Translations under genes and position numbers: made by a program
Source of the DNA: an uncultured Clostridia bacterium
GTDB taxonomy: Bacteria; Bacillota; Clostridia; Christensenellales; Aristaeellaceae
Reading direction: 5' to 3'
DNA: 5,948 bases
NCBI GenBank assembly: GCA_946615495.1
Contig: CAMOHY010000149.1
Span: forward strand, 1 to 5,948
Shown: positions 1 to 5,427 of the stretch, piece by piece
Layout: every line of letters begins with the position of its first letter
Position numbering within the stretch: position 1 is the first letter of the stretch
The notes under the pieces: generated by a model
Database searches by the model: none
Seen by the model: only the letters and a program-made list of their open reading frames with translations
Told to the model about the DNA's origin: nothing

Positions 1-56
1 GCCAAGAAGCATAGAACGGAAGCGCGGGCAAGCGCAGCGCAGGCCGTGCGAAGAAA

Positions 57-1352
57 TTACTTGTCGTTCAGCGCGGCCACGCCGGGCAGCTCGATGCCTT
101 CCAGGAATTCCAGGGTAGCGCCGCCGCCGGTGGACACGTGGGTCACTTTATCAGCATAGCCCAGCTTCTGGATGGCCGCAGCGCTGTCGCCGCCGCCGAT
201 GATGGTGATGCCGGGGTTGGCCGCCACGGCTTCCGCCACGGCGCGGGTGCCCTCGGCGAACACGGGGAATTCAGAAACGCCCATGGGGCCGTTCCAAATG
301 ATGGTGTGGGCGCGGCGCACTTCGTTCACGAACAGCTCGCGGGTAACGGGGCCAATGTCCATGCCCTCAAAGCCGTCGGGAATTTCCTGAGAATGGACGG
401 TGATGTGCAGGCAGTCGTTGCTGAAAGCGTTGCCGGCTTCGTTGTCCACAGGCAGCACGATGCGCTTGCCCTTGTAAGCGGCCTTGGCCAGCAGTTCCTT
501 GGCCAGGTCCATCTTATCGTCTTCGCACAGGCTGTTGCCGATGCGGCCGCCCATGGCTTTCTGGAAGGTGTAAGCCATGCCGCCGCCGATGATGAGCACA
601 TCCACCTTTTCCAGCAGGTTCTTGATGACGCCGATCTTATCGGACACCTTCGCGCCGCCCAGGATGGCCAGGAAGGGCCGTTCGGGATTTTCCAGCGCGC
701 CGCCCATGATGCGCAGCTCTTTTTCAATCAGATAACCGGCCACGGCGGGCAGGTAATGGGTAACGCCCTCGGTGGAAGCGTGGGCGCGGTGAGCGGTGCC
801 GAAAGCGTCGTTCACATAGATTTCCGCAAAGGAAGCCAGCTTCTGGGCGAATTCGGGATCGTTCTTTTCTTCTTCGGCGTGGAAGCGCAGGTTCTGCAGC
901 AGCATCACCTGACCGGGCTGGAGCGCGGCAACCTTGGCCTGAGCGTCGGGGCCGATCACATCCTCAGCCATGATAACTTCCTGGCCCAGCAGTTCGCTCA
1001 GCCGCTTGGCAACGGGCGCCAGGCTGAACTTTTTCACATCGCTCTTGGCCTTGGCCAGGGCTTCTTCGGTGGCGGCGGCCTGCTGGTCCTCAGGCAGGGC
1101 GTCGATCTTGGCCTTTTCCTTCTTGTTCAGCTTCAAGGTGTCGTTAAACACGTTGTGGGGTTTGCCCATATGGCTGCACAGGATCAGGGCGGCGCCGTGG
1201 CTGAGCAGATACTTGATGGTGGGCAGCGCGCCGTTGATGCGGTTTTCGTCGGTGATGCGTTCACCGTCCATGGGCACGTTGAAGTCTACGCGGCAAAGAA
1301 CCTTTTTGCCCTGCACGTCGATGTCTTCGATGGTCTTCTTGTTCAGGCTCAT
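57..1352 (-). CDS. pgk: Phosphoglycerate kinase with an N-domain insertion
   Basis: Cytosolic glycolytic enzyme that moves the acyl phosphate of 1,3-bisphosphoglycerate to ADP, giving ATP and 3-phosphoglycerate. The 431-residue protein carries the family signature RVDFNVP at 21-27, DENR at 35-38, HMGKP at 61-65, NLRFH at 154-158, the AFGTAHRAHAS block at 183-193, GGAKVSDK at 232-239, NGPMGV at 354-359, GGGDS at 386-390 and STGGG near 407-411. The ATG at 1352 was chosen over upstream in-frame starts because AAAGGAG lies 10 bases before it and homology begins there. Bacterial PGKs are usually about 390-400 residues; the extra length is a charged, alanine-rich insertion at roughly 68-108, between HMGKP and FSLAPVAKRL. 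The usual HxGRP arginine is lysine here and the usual LLEN is LLQN. It follows cggR by 90 bp and is presumably transcribed from the cggR promoter. The identification is secure; the effect of the insertion is unknown. Confidence 0.97.
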   Translation of the reverse strand: MSLNKKTIEDIDVQGKKVLCRVDFNVPMDGERITDENRINGALPTIKYLLSHGAALILCSHMGKPHNVFNDTLKLNKKEKAKIDALPEDQQAAATEEALAKAKSDVKKFSLAPVAKRLSELLGQEVIMAEDVIGPDAQAKVAALQPGQVMLLQNLRFHAEEEKNDPEFAQKLASFAEIYVNDAFGTAHRAHASTEGVTHYLPAVAGYLIEKELRIMGGALENPERPFLAILGGAKVSDKIGVIKNLLEKVDVLIIGGGMAYTFQKAMGGRIGNSLCEDDKMDLAKELLAKAAYKGKRIVLPVDNEAGNAFSNDCLHITVHSQEIPDGFEGMDIGPVTRELFVNEVRRAHTIIWNGPMGVSEFPVFAEGTRAVAEAVAANPGITIIGGGDSAAAIQKLGYADKVTHVSTGGGATLEFLEGIELPGVAALNDK

Positions 1353-1362
1353 GATTGATACA

Positions 1363-1369
1363 CTCCTTT
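1363..1369 (-). promoter_or_regulatory. pgk ribosome binding site
   Basis: AAAGGAG on the minus strand, 10 bases before the ATG at 1352. It decides the pgk start: the open frame runs on upstream to a TTG at 1439, but those extra 29 codons show no PGK homology and no comparable ribosome binding site. Confidence 0.85.
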
Positions 1370-1413
1370 TTCTTTCCTCATTTTCCATGCGGTAGGGGGT
1401 GTTGTATGCCAAA

Positions 1414-1428
1414 GCCCGAAGGCCGGGC
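1414..1428 (-). other. Small GC-rich hairpin between cggR and pgk
   Basis: On the minus strand GCCCG, a five-base loop GCCTT, then CGGGC form a perfect 5-bp stem 14 bases after the cggR stop codon and about 60 bases before the pgk start. No T-tract follows, so it is not a convincing terminator. In Bacillus subtilis the cggR-gapA transcript is cut near the 3' end of cggR, and a stem-loop at the new 5' end stabilises the downstream glycolytic mRNA; this hairpin sits in an equivalent place. A role here is inference, and a 5-bp stem can occur by chance in GC-rich DNA. Confidence 0.35.
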
Positions 1429-1442
1429 CGTGGTACCAAATG

Positions 1443-2483
1443 TCATTTGACGGCTTCCTGCGCGCCAAGCAGGGTAACGATCCGCTGGGCGGCCGCCTCG
1501 TCGGTAATCAGGGAATCGTGGTGCTCATGGCGGGAAGCGGCGATGATGGCCTCCGCCTTGCGTTCGCCCGCGGCCACGGCCACCATTTTGCTTTCCTTGT
1601 ACGCTTTGCCAAGGCCCAGGGAAACGGTGCTGGTCTGCAATACGGTTTTTCCCTCGAAATCGAAGAAATCGCCGAAGGCTTCGCCCATGGCCCGGCCTTT
1701 TTTCAGCGTTTCCATCGCCTCGGCGGGCAGGTGACGCCGCTGGGCCATGGTATCCGCCCGGCCGACGCCGTGCACCACCAGGTCGGTGCGCTGCAAAAGC
1801 TCCAGCGTTTCCCGCACTTCAGGCAGCTTCATCATTTCCTGAAGGGCCGAGGGCTCCAGCGAATCGGGCAGATGAATCACCCGGTGGTGGCCGCCGATGC
1901 GCCGGGCAATTTCCGCCGCCACCGCGCTGGCCTGGGTTTCCACCGAGGAGCCCATTCCGCCGCGGGCGGGCACCACCATCACGTTCATGGGCGTGGCGGC
2001 CTGCATGCCGTGGGCCATTTCGCTCATGGTGCGGCCGCCGGTGACGGCCAGGGTCATGCCGCTTTGCAGCAGCTTGTGCACCCGATGGGCCGCGGCCCGG
2101 CCCACCTCCTTGAGCACCTGCGGGTCCGCGTCCGCGTTGCCGGACACCACCACCACGTGGGGCACATTCAAAAGCTGGCTCAGGGCCTGCTCCAGCTTGG
2201 TGAGGCCAAACATGGCGCGGCTTAAATCGTGCGCGCCGGAAAGCACCTCAATCGCCTGAGGCGTCAGCTGCATCCCGGCGGCGTCCATGGTGATAAGCCC
2301 CTGCTCCTTCAGCGCCGCCGCCGCCGCGCGAACCTCCCTTTCCGGCAGGTTCAGCCGGGCGGCCAGCGCCCTGCGGCCCACGGGCTGCATGCTTTCAATG
2401 GAGGAAAGCACCTGGGCCCTGCGGCCAATATCGGCCATCAGATCGGGGGCGATGCGGCTGAGCACCTTCATCTCGTCCAGCAT
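1443..2483 (-). CDS. cggR: Central glycolytic genes repressor CggR (SorC/DeoR family)
   Basis: DNA-binding repressor of lower-glycolysis genes; in Bacillus it is released by fructose-1,6-bisphosphate. The 346-residue protein is close to B. subtilis CggR in length (about 340). An N-terminal helix-turn-helix region spans about 34-64 (VGRRALAARLNLPEREVRA then LKEQGLI). A linker leads into the SorC-type sugar-phosphate-binding domain from about residue 90, with VTGGRTMSE at 147-155, VPARGG at 171-176, VETQAS at 181-186, a VVHGVGRAD segment at 236-244 and VAVAAGERKAEAI at 301-313. The ATG at 2483 has GAGGGGG eight bases upstream. The gene lies directly below a promoter with a CggR-like tandem operator, so autoregulation is likely. 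Downstream is pgk, with no gapA between. Residue 151 is arginine where I recall a threonine in the Bacillus GGTTM motif; this may affect effector binding. The family is clear; the effector is inferred. Confidence 0.93.
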   Translation of the reverse strand: MLDEMKVLSRIAPDLMADIGRRAQVLSSIESMQPVGRRALAARLNLPEREVRAAAAALKEQGLITMDAAGMQLTPQAIEVLSGAHDLSRAMFGLTKLEQALSQLLNVPHVVVVSGNADADPQVLKEVGRAAAHRVHKLLQSGMTLAVTGGRTMSEMAHGMQAATPMNVMVVPARGGMGSSVETQASAVAAEIARRIGGHHRVIHLPDSLEPSALQEMMKLPEVRETLELLQRTDLVVHGVGRADTMAQRRHLPAEAMETLKKGRAMGEAFGDFFDFEGKTVLQTSTVSLGLGKAYKESKMVAVAAGERKAEAIIAASRHEHHDSLITDEAAAQRIVTLLGAQEAVK

Positions 2484-2511
2484 GCGCGTTTCCCCCTCTC
2501 TTCCTTCACTT

Positions 2512-2549
2512 GGACAAACATTGCCCCGCTGGGCAAATTATGACCCGCT
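2512..2549 (-). promoter_or_regulatory. Tandem CggR-type operator
   Basis: Two adjacent 19-base direct repeats on the minus strand: AGCGGGTCATAATTTGCCC (2549-2531) and AGCGGGGCAATGTTTGTCC (2530-2512), identical at 14 of 19 positions. The known B. subtilis CggR operator is CGGGAC-N6-TGTC repeated after N4. Here the copies read CGGGTC-N6-TGCC and CGGGGC-N6-TGTC, separated by three bases, so the core and the N6 spacing are kept and the repeat period is 19 rather than 20. The first copy overlaps the predicted transcription start, a position suited to repression. Together with the adjacent cggR gene this is strong support for autoregulation; binding itself is inferred. Confidence 0.82.
2521..2536 (-). 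repeat. Inverted repeat at the operator centre
   Basis: TTGCCC, a four-base AGCG loop, then GGGCAA form a perfect 6-bp inverted repeat across the junction of the two operator copies. In the transcript it would lie just inside the 5' end and could form a small leader hairpin; in DNA it gives the operator dyad symmetry on top of its direct repeats. Confidence 0.55.
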
Positions 2550-2553
2550 AATA

Positions 2554-2582
2554 AGTATACCATACGGGAAAACGAATGTAAA
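2554..2582 (-). promoter_or_regulatory. Sigma-A promoter of the cggR-pgk unit
   Basis: On the minus strand a -35 box TTTACA (2582-2577) is followed by a 17-base spacer and a -10 box TATACT (2559-2554). The spacer ends in TGG, giving the extended -10 motif TGnTATACT. Each hexamer differs from the consensus at one base and the spacing is optimal. Transcription should begin near 2547, about 65 bases before the cggR start codon and within the first operator repeat. Confidence 0.87.
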
Positions 2583-2656
2583 GAGCGGAAGCAGGCGTTT
2601 TTGGCCGCCGGAAGCGGGTTTTGAATGGATTTAATCAATTTGTCACACATTTTCCG

Positions 2657-2686
2657 AAAAGAGAAAGCCGCCCGGAAACAGGCGGC
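2657..2686 (-). terminator. Rho-independent terminator of the upstream four-gene unit
   Basis: Read on the minus strand, GCCGCCTG and CGGGCGGC pair around a TTTC loop (2686-2667), an 8-bp stem with one T-G wobble. TTTCTCTTTT follows at once (2666-2657). It begins 12 bases after the stop codon of the dehydrogenase-like gene and about 75 bases before the cggR promoter, so it separates the two transcription units. Confidence 0.88.
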
Positions 2687-2698
2687 ACGCAGGCGCGT

Positions 2699-3619
2699 TC
2701 AGGCGATTCCGCCCCGGCGCATCAATTCGCCGGCAACGGCAATCTGTTCGCAAATCATATCCAGGGCGTGGTTTCCGTCCGGCTCGGCATCGGACAGGCG
2801 GGAGGAAGCGCCCAGGGAGGACAGCACATTGCTCACGGCGGCTTCCACGCAGGCGGCTTCCCGCGGCAGGCGCAGGGAAAAGCGCAAAAGCTTTCCCAGG
2901 GCCAGGGAGGCGGCAAAGGGAAGCGGCGCTGTTAGCGCGCCGGGGGAAACGGGGGCGTAAACGCCCATTTCGCCGTCGAAGGCCAGGTCGTGCATCAGTT
3001 CGGGATGGCTGCACAGCGCGGTGCCCGCGGAAAGCAGGATGCTGCCGGCGTAAGGCGGGCACAGAATGAGCCCCAGCCGTTCCGGCGCGGAAATCATGGC
3101 GGCCACGGCCTCCGGGGCGGAAAGGGCGGGCGCGGAAAGAGAGGGGCAGGCAGCCTCCTGCACCCGCACCGCCGCGTCCCAATCCGCTTTGGAGGAGCCG
3201 TTGGGGGCTACGGCGCACAGGCGGCAATCCTGCTCCTGAGCAAAGAGGAAGGCGCAGCGCATGGCCTGGCGCAGCGTTTCCTCATCCAGCGACAGGGCGC
3301 TGCCCACGCAGAGCGAAACGGGGGCTTCGTGGCGGGCGCACAGGGCTTCCGGCACGCAAAAAGAGCGGATGCACAGGGGCAGGCCCAGCGCATCGTACAA
3401 TTCCTGAACGCCCGGCGCTTCCGCGCTGCTGACGAAAACACCCTGACACGCAAGGCAGGCGTCCACCGTTTTGTCCGCAGGCTCCCCGTCGATCCTTCCT
3501 TCCATCAGGGAAAAGGTGTGGCCGAAGGCGGCGGAAAGATCGGTGAGCAATTGTTCGGCGAAGGCGGTAACGGCCTCGTCCTCCTTGGCAGCGGTAAGCA
3601 GCATGATCTTTGCGCGCAA
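2699..3619 (-). CDS. Degenerate isopropylmalate/isocitrate dehydrogenase-like protein
   Basis: The 306-residue protein matches the fold pattern of beta-decarboxylating dehydrogenases (LeuB/Icd family), though shorter than the usual 350-360. Segments that align by eye, in order: N-terminal strand AKIMLLTAA (3-11); FGHTFSLMEGRIDG (32-45); LGLPLCIR (78-85), like LGLFANLRP in LeuB; LRQAMRCAFLFAQ (116-128); LILCPPYAGSILLSAG (184-199), where LeuB has VTENLFGDILSDE; MGVYAPV (218-224), where LeuB has GLYEPVHGSAP; the helix PFAASLALGKLLRF (234-247); and a C-terminal AVSNVL...DMICEQI segment. The catalytic lysine of DKANVL is missing (APNGSS at 138-143), as are the metal-binding aspartates of GDILSDE and the EPVHGSAP loop, so dehydrogenase activity looks lost. 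The frame is intact and has a good ribosome binding site, so it is probably an expressed pseudoenzyme with an unknown role. It lies 30 bp after pyrR and just before a terminator. Fourteen cysteines are notable. The homology is inferred from motifs, not from a search. Confidence 0.68.
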   Translation of the reverse strand: MRAKIMLLTAAKEDEAVTAFAEQLLTDLSAAFGHTFSLMEGRIDGEPADKTVDACLACQGVFVSSAEAPGVQELYDALGLPLCIRSFCVPEALCARHEAPVSLCVGSALSLDEETLRQAMRCAFLFAQEQDCRLCAVAPNGSSKADWDAAVRVQEAACPSLSAPALSAPEAVAAMISAPERLGLILCPPYAGSILLSAGTALCSHPELMHDLAFDGEMGVYAPVSPGALTAPLPFAASLALGKLLRFSLRLPREAACVEAAVSNVLSSLGASSRLSDAEPDGNHALDMICEQIAVAGELMRRGGIA

Positions 3620-3628
3620 ACAGCATCA

Positions 3629-3634
3629 TCCTTC
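3629..3634 (-). promoter_or_regulatory. Ribosome binding site fixing a TTG start
   Basis: GAAGGA on the minus strand, nine bases before a TTG codon at 3619. The nearest in-frame ATG is five codons further in (3604), too far from this site and with only a weak AAAG near it. Starting at the TTG also keeps the whole N-terminal beta strand of the dehydrogenase-like protein. Confidence 0.7.
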
Positions 3635-3649
3635 GCAGCTTTGTAAGAG

Positions 3650-4195
3650 TTATAAGTTCCAGATTTCCACCGCCGTGTCCCCGTCGATTTCGGGCACCCG
3701 GACGGCGATCATTTCACTGCGGGAGGTGGGCACGTTTTTGCCCACAAAGTCTGCCCGGATGGGCAGCTCCCGGTGCCCCCGGTCCACCAGGATGGCCAAT
3801 TGGATTTGGGCGGGGCGGCCCATTTGGAACAGCGCTTCAATGGCTGCCCGCGCGGTGCGGCCGGTAAAAAGCACATCATCCACCAGCACCACCCGCTTGC
3901 CTTCGATGGAAAAGGGCACGCGCGTTTCGTGCAGCCGGGGCGCGTCGTTTTCCCCGGCGGGGGACAAATCGTCCCGGTACAGCGTAATATCCAGCACGCC
4001 AACCGGCACTTCCCTGCCCTCTATTTCCGCCATTTTGTCCGCGATGCGCCGGGCCAGGGGCTCGCCCCGGCGGCGGATGCCCACCAGGCACACATTTTCG
4101 CAGCCGCCGTTTTTTTCCAGGATTTCATGGGCGATGCGGCTCAGCGCCCGGTTGACGGCGGGGCCGTCCATCAGGCGGGCTTTCAATGCGGCCAT
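3650..4195 (-). CDS. pyrR: PyrR: pyrimidine regulator / uracil phosphoribosyltransferase
   Basis: In Firmicutes PyrR is a UMP/UTP-sensing RNA-binding protein that promotes attenuation of pyr operons, and it also makes UMP from uracil and PRPP. The 181 residues equal the length of B. subtilis PyrR. Motifs: GIRRRG (39-44), LDITLYRDDL (68-77), the PRPP loop VVLVDDVLFTGRTARAA (102-118), and the PyrR-typical VDRGHRELPIRADFVGKNVPTS (start 137). All key phosphoribosyltransferase residues are present. The ATG at 4195 has GGGAG seven bases upstream, inside the last codons of the CapA-like gene; only four bases separate that gene's TGA from this ATG, so translational coupling is likely. No pyr biosynthesis gene or PyrR-binding leader was recognised in the window, so it probably acts on distant operons. 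Identification is secure. Confidence 0.95.
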   Translation of the reverse strand: MAALKARLMDGPAVNRALSRIAHEILEKNGGCENVCLVGIRRRGEPLARRIADKMAEIEGREVPVGVLDITLYRDDLSPAGENDAPRLHETRVPFSIEGKRVVLVDDVLFTGRTARAAIEALFQMGRPAQIQLAILVDRGHRELPIRADFVGKNVPTSRSEMIAVRVPEIDGDTAVEIWNL

Positions 4196-4199
4196 GGTA

Positions 4200-5411
4200 T
4201 CACTCCCATTCCAGCGGATAATTGGTGATGGCGTATTCCAGGTTTTTGATGTTGGATTTGTTGGTCAGCGTGCTGATAACGGTGTTAATGTTGGCGCTTT
4301 CCGTAAAGGGCGTAATGGCGAAATCGTTGTAATCCTTCCGGGAGGAAATGCGGCAGGGGATGATGCGGAAGGGGTTGTCGATGATTTCCCCATCCTTGAC
4401 CCGGAAGCGGCACTGGAAAATAAAGGTGCACATATCGCTGGGCTTGCTGTTGCCGCAGAAGGAGCAATTGGCCAGGGAATAAACGATATAGCGGCCCTTG
4501 TAGCACTCGATGGGGTTGATGCGGTGGCTGTGGTGGCCCAGCACCAAATCGGCCCCCGCGTCGATGGCGGCGCGGCCCAGGGTGATCTGGCTATAGGGAG
4601 CTTCGTTCCGGGGCGTATAATCCAGTTCCTTTCCCCAATGGAAGCTGACCGTTACCAAATCGCAGGTTTCCTTCGCCTTGGCAATGTCCGCCTCCACCAG
4701 CCTTTGCAGCTCGGCCGCCTGCATTTCATCGTTCCTGAGCGGCGGCACGATTTGATAGGCCAGCATGCCAATTTTCAGCCCCTGGGCTTCAAAAACGCCC
4801 ATGTGGCTCTTGTTGGCCCACACCACGCCCGCGTCTTCCATGGCCGCGGCGGTGCAATCGATGCCGGCCTGGCCGAAATCGCCGATATGGTTGTTTTCCA
4901 TGGTGACGGCTTCCACGCTGTTATTGCTCAGCACCTGGGCATAGGCGGGATCGCCCAGGAAATTGAAGGCGTTTTTCTTTTTCCAGGTAATTGCGTCCTC
5001 CGGGGCCAGCACCCCTTCAAAGTTGGCGATGGTCAAATCGTCCTGTTCAAAAATATCCTTCACATTGCGGAAAATGAAATTGGGGTCGCCGTTTTGCTTT
5101 TTCAGTTCCTTGTCAAACAGCCCGTTTCCCCGGCGTTCATGCTGCACGTCCCAGCCGATGGTCACGTCGCCCACGGCGGTGAGGGTGATAAGCACGCTGC
5201 CGTCCGCCTGCAATAAGGGCTCGGCAGTGGGCTCAGGCTCCGGCGTGGGGCCGGGGGTGGCGTTGGGGTCCGGAACGGGCGTGGGGGGATTCATGAGATC
5301 GTAAAAGGAAATGTCCTCCTCCTCGTCCTCCCAATCCTCCGCCTGCACGGCCAACGAAGAAAGGGCCGCCAGCATGGAAACGACCAGCAGTATGGAAAAC
5401 AGCTTACGCAT
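4200..5411 (-). CDS. Secreted CapA-family (PGA_cap) metallophosphatase-like protein
   Basis: A 403-residue exported protein. Residues 1-24 form a Sec signal peptide: MRK, a hydrophobic core LFSILLVVSMLAALSSLA, then a VQA|ED cleavage site with no lipobox cysteine. Next come an acidic stretch (25-39) and a proline-rich linker (42-65) rich in Pro, Thr and Glu. The CapA domain, a calcineurin-like metallophosphatase fold, follows from about 72: TAVGDVTIG (78-86), IANFEG (128-133), ENNHIGDFGQAGI (172-184), VSFHWGKE (255-262), GHHSHRINPIE (292-302) and YSLAN (311-315). The family includes the poly-gamma-glutamate capsule protein CapA/PgsA, but most members have no proven substrate, so a capsule role is not implied. 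The ATG at 5411 was chosen over upstream in-frame starts because AGGAGG precedes it and the signal peptide starts there. It lies 16 bp after an aminotransferase gene and 4 bp before pyrR. Confidence 0.9.
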   Translation of the reverse strand: MRKLFSILLVVSMLAALSSLAVQAEDWEDEEEDISFYDLMNPPTPVPDPNATPGPTPEPEPTAEPLLQADGSVLITLTAVGDVTIGWDVQHERRGNGLFDKELKKQNGDPNFIFRNVKDIFEQDDLTIANFEGVLAPEDAITWKKKNAFNFLGDPAYAQVLSNNSVEAVTMENNHIGDFGQAGIDCTAAAMEDAGVVWANKSHMGVFEAQGLKIGMLAYQIVPPLRNDEMQAAELQRLVEADIAKAKETCDLVTVSFHWGKELDYTPRNEAPYSQITLGRAAIDAGADLVLGHHSHRINPIECYKGRYIVYSLANCSFCGNSKPSDMCTFIFQCRFRVKDGEIIDNPFRIIPCRISSRKDYNDFAITPFTESANINTVISTLTNKSNIKNLEYAITNYPLEWE

Positions 5412-5416
5412 GGGAT

Positions 5417-5422
5417 CCTCCT
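5417..5422 (-). promoter_or_regulatory. Ribosome binding site of the CapA-family gene
   Basis: A full AGGAGG on the minus strand five bases before the ATG at 5411. It settles the start: the open frame extends about 80 codons upstream, but that part overlaps the aminotransferase gene in another frame and lacks any CapA or signal-peptide features. Confidence 0.85.
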
Positions 5423-5427
5423 GTCGC

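Noticed and set aside
22..35. GCGC-N6-GCGC inverted repeat downstream of pgk as a terminator
   Set aside because: The stem is only 4 bp and no T-tract follows on the minus strand, so it does not support a terminator.
138..1358. Long plus-strand open frame of 406 codons opposite pgk
   Set aside because: It lies fully antisense to a clear pgk gene, its translation is rich in His, Gly and Gln with no recognisable domain, and it has no convincing ribosome binding site; long antisense frames are common in GC-rich DNA.
1353..1439. Possible 29-residue N-terminal extension of PGK from a TTG at 1439
   Set aside because: No homology to PGK, and the ribosome binding site sits before the ATG at 1352.
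1440..2225. Plus-strand open frame of 261 codons opposite cggR
   Set aside because: Very His- and Gly-rich mirror of the cggR coding sequence; no domain or start signal.
2600..2617. Plus-strand hairpin-like GGCCGCCGGAAGCGGG followed by TTTT
   Set aside because: Only about a 4-bp stem, and no plus-strand gene ends upstream of it.
4196..4260. PyrR-responsive attenuator upstream of pyrR
   Set aside because: The sequence before pyrR is the coding end of the CapA-family gene; I saw no PyrR-binding-loop consensus or antiterminator/terminator pair.
3471..5216. Plus-strand open frame of 581 codons
   Set aside because: It runs antisense across three genes with recognisable conserved domains, has low-complexity Ser/Arg/His/Gly composition, and no conserved motif.
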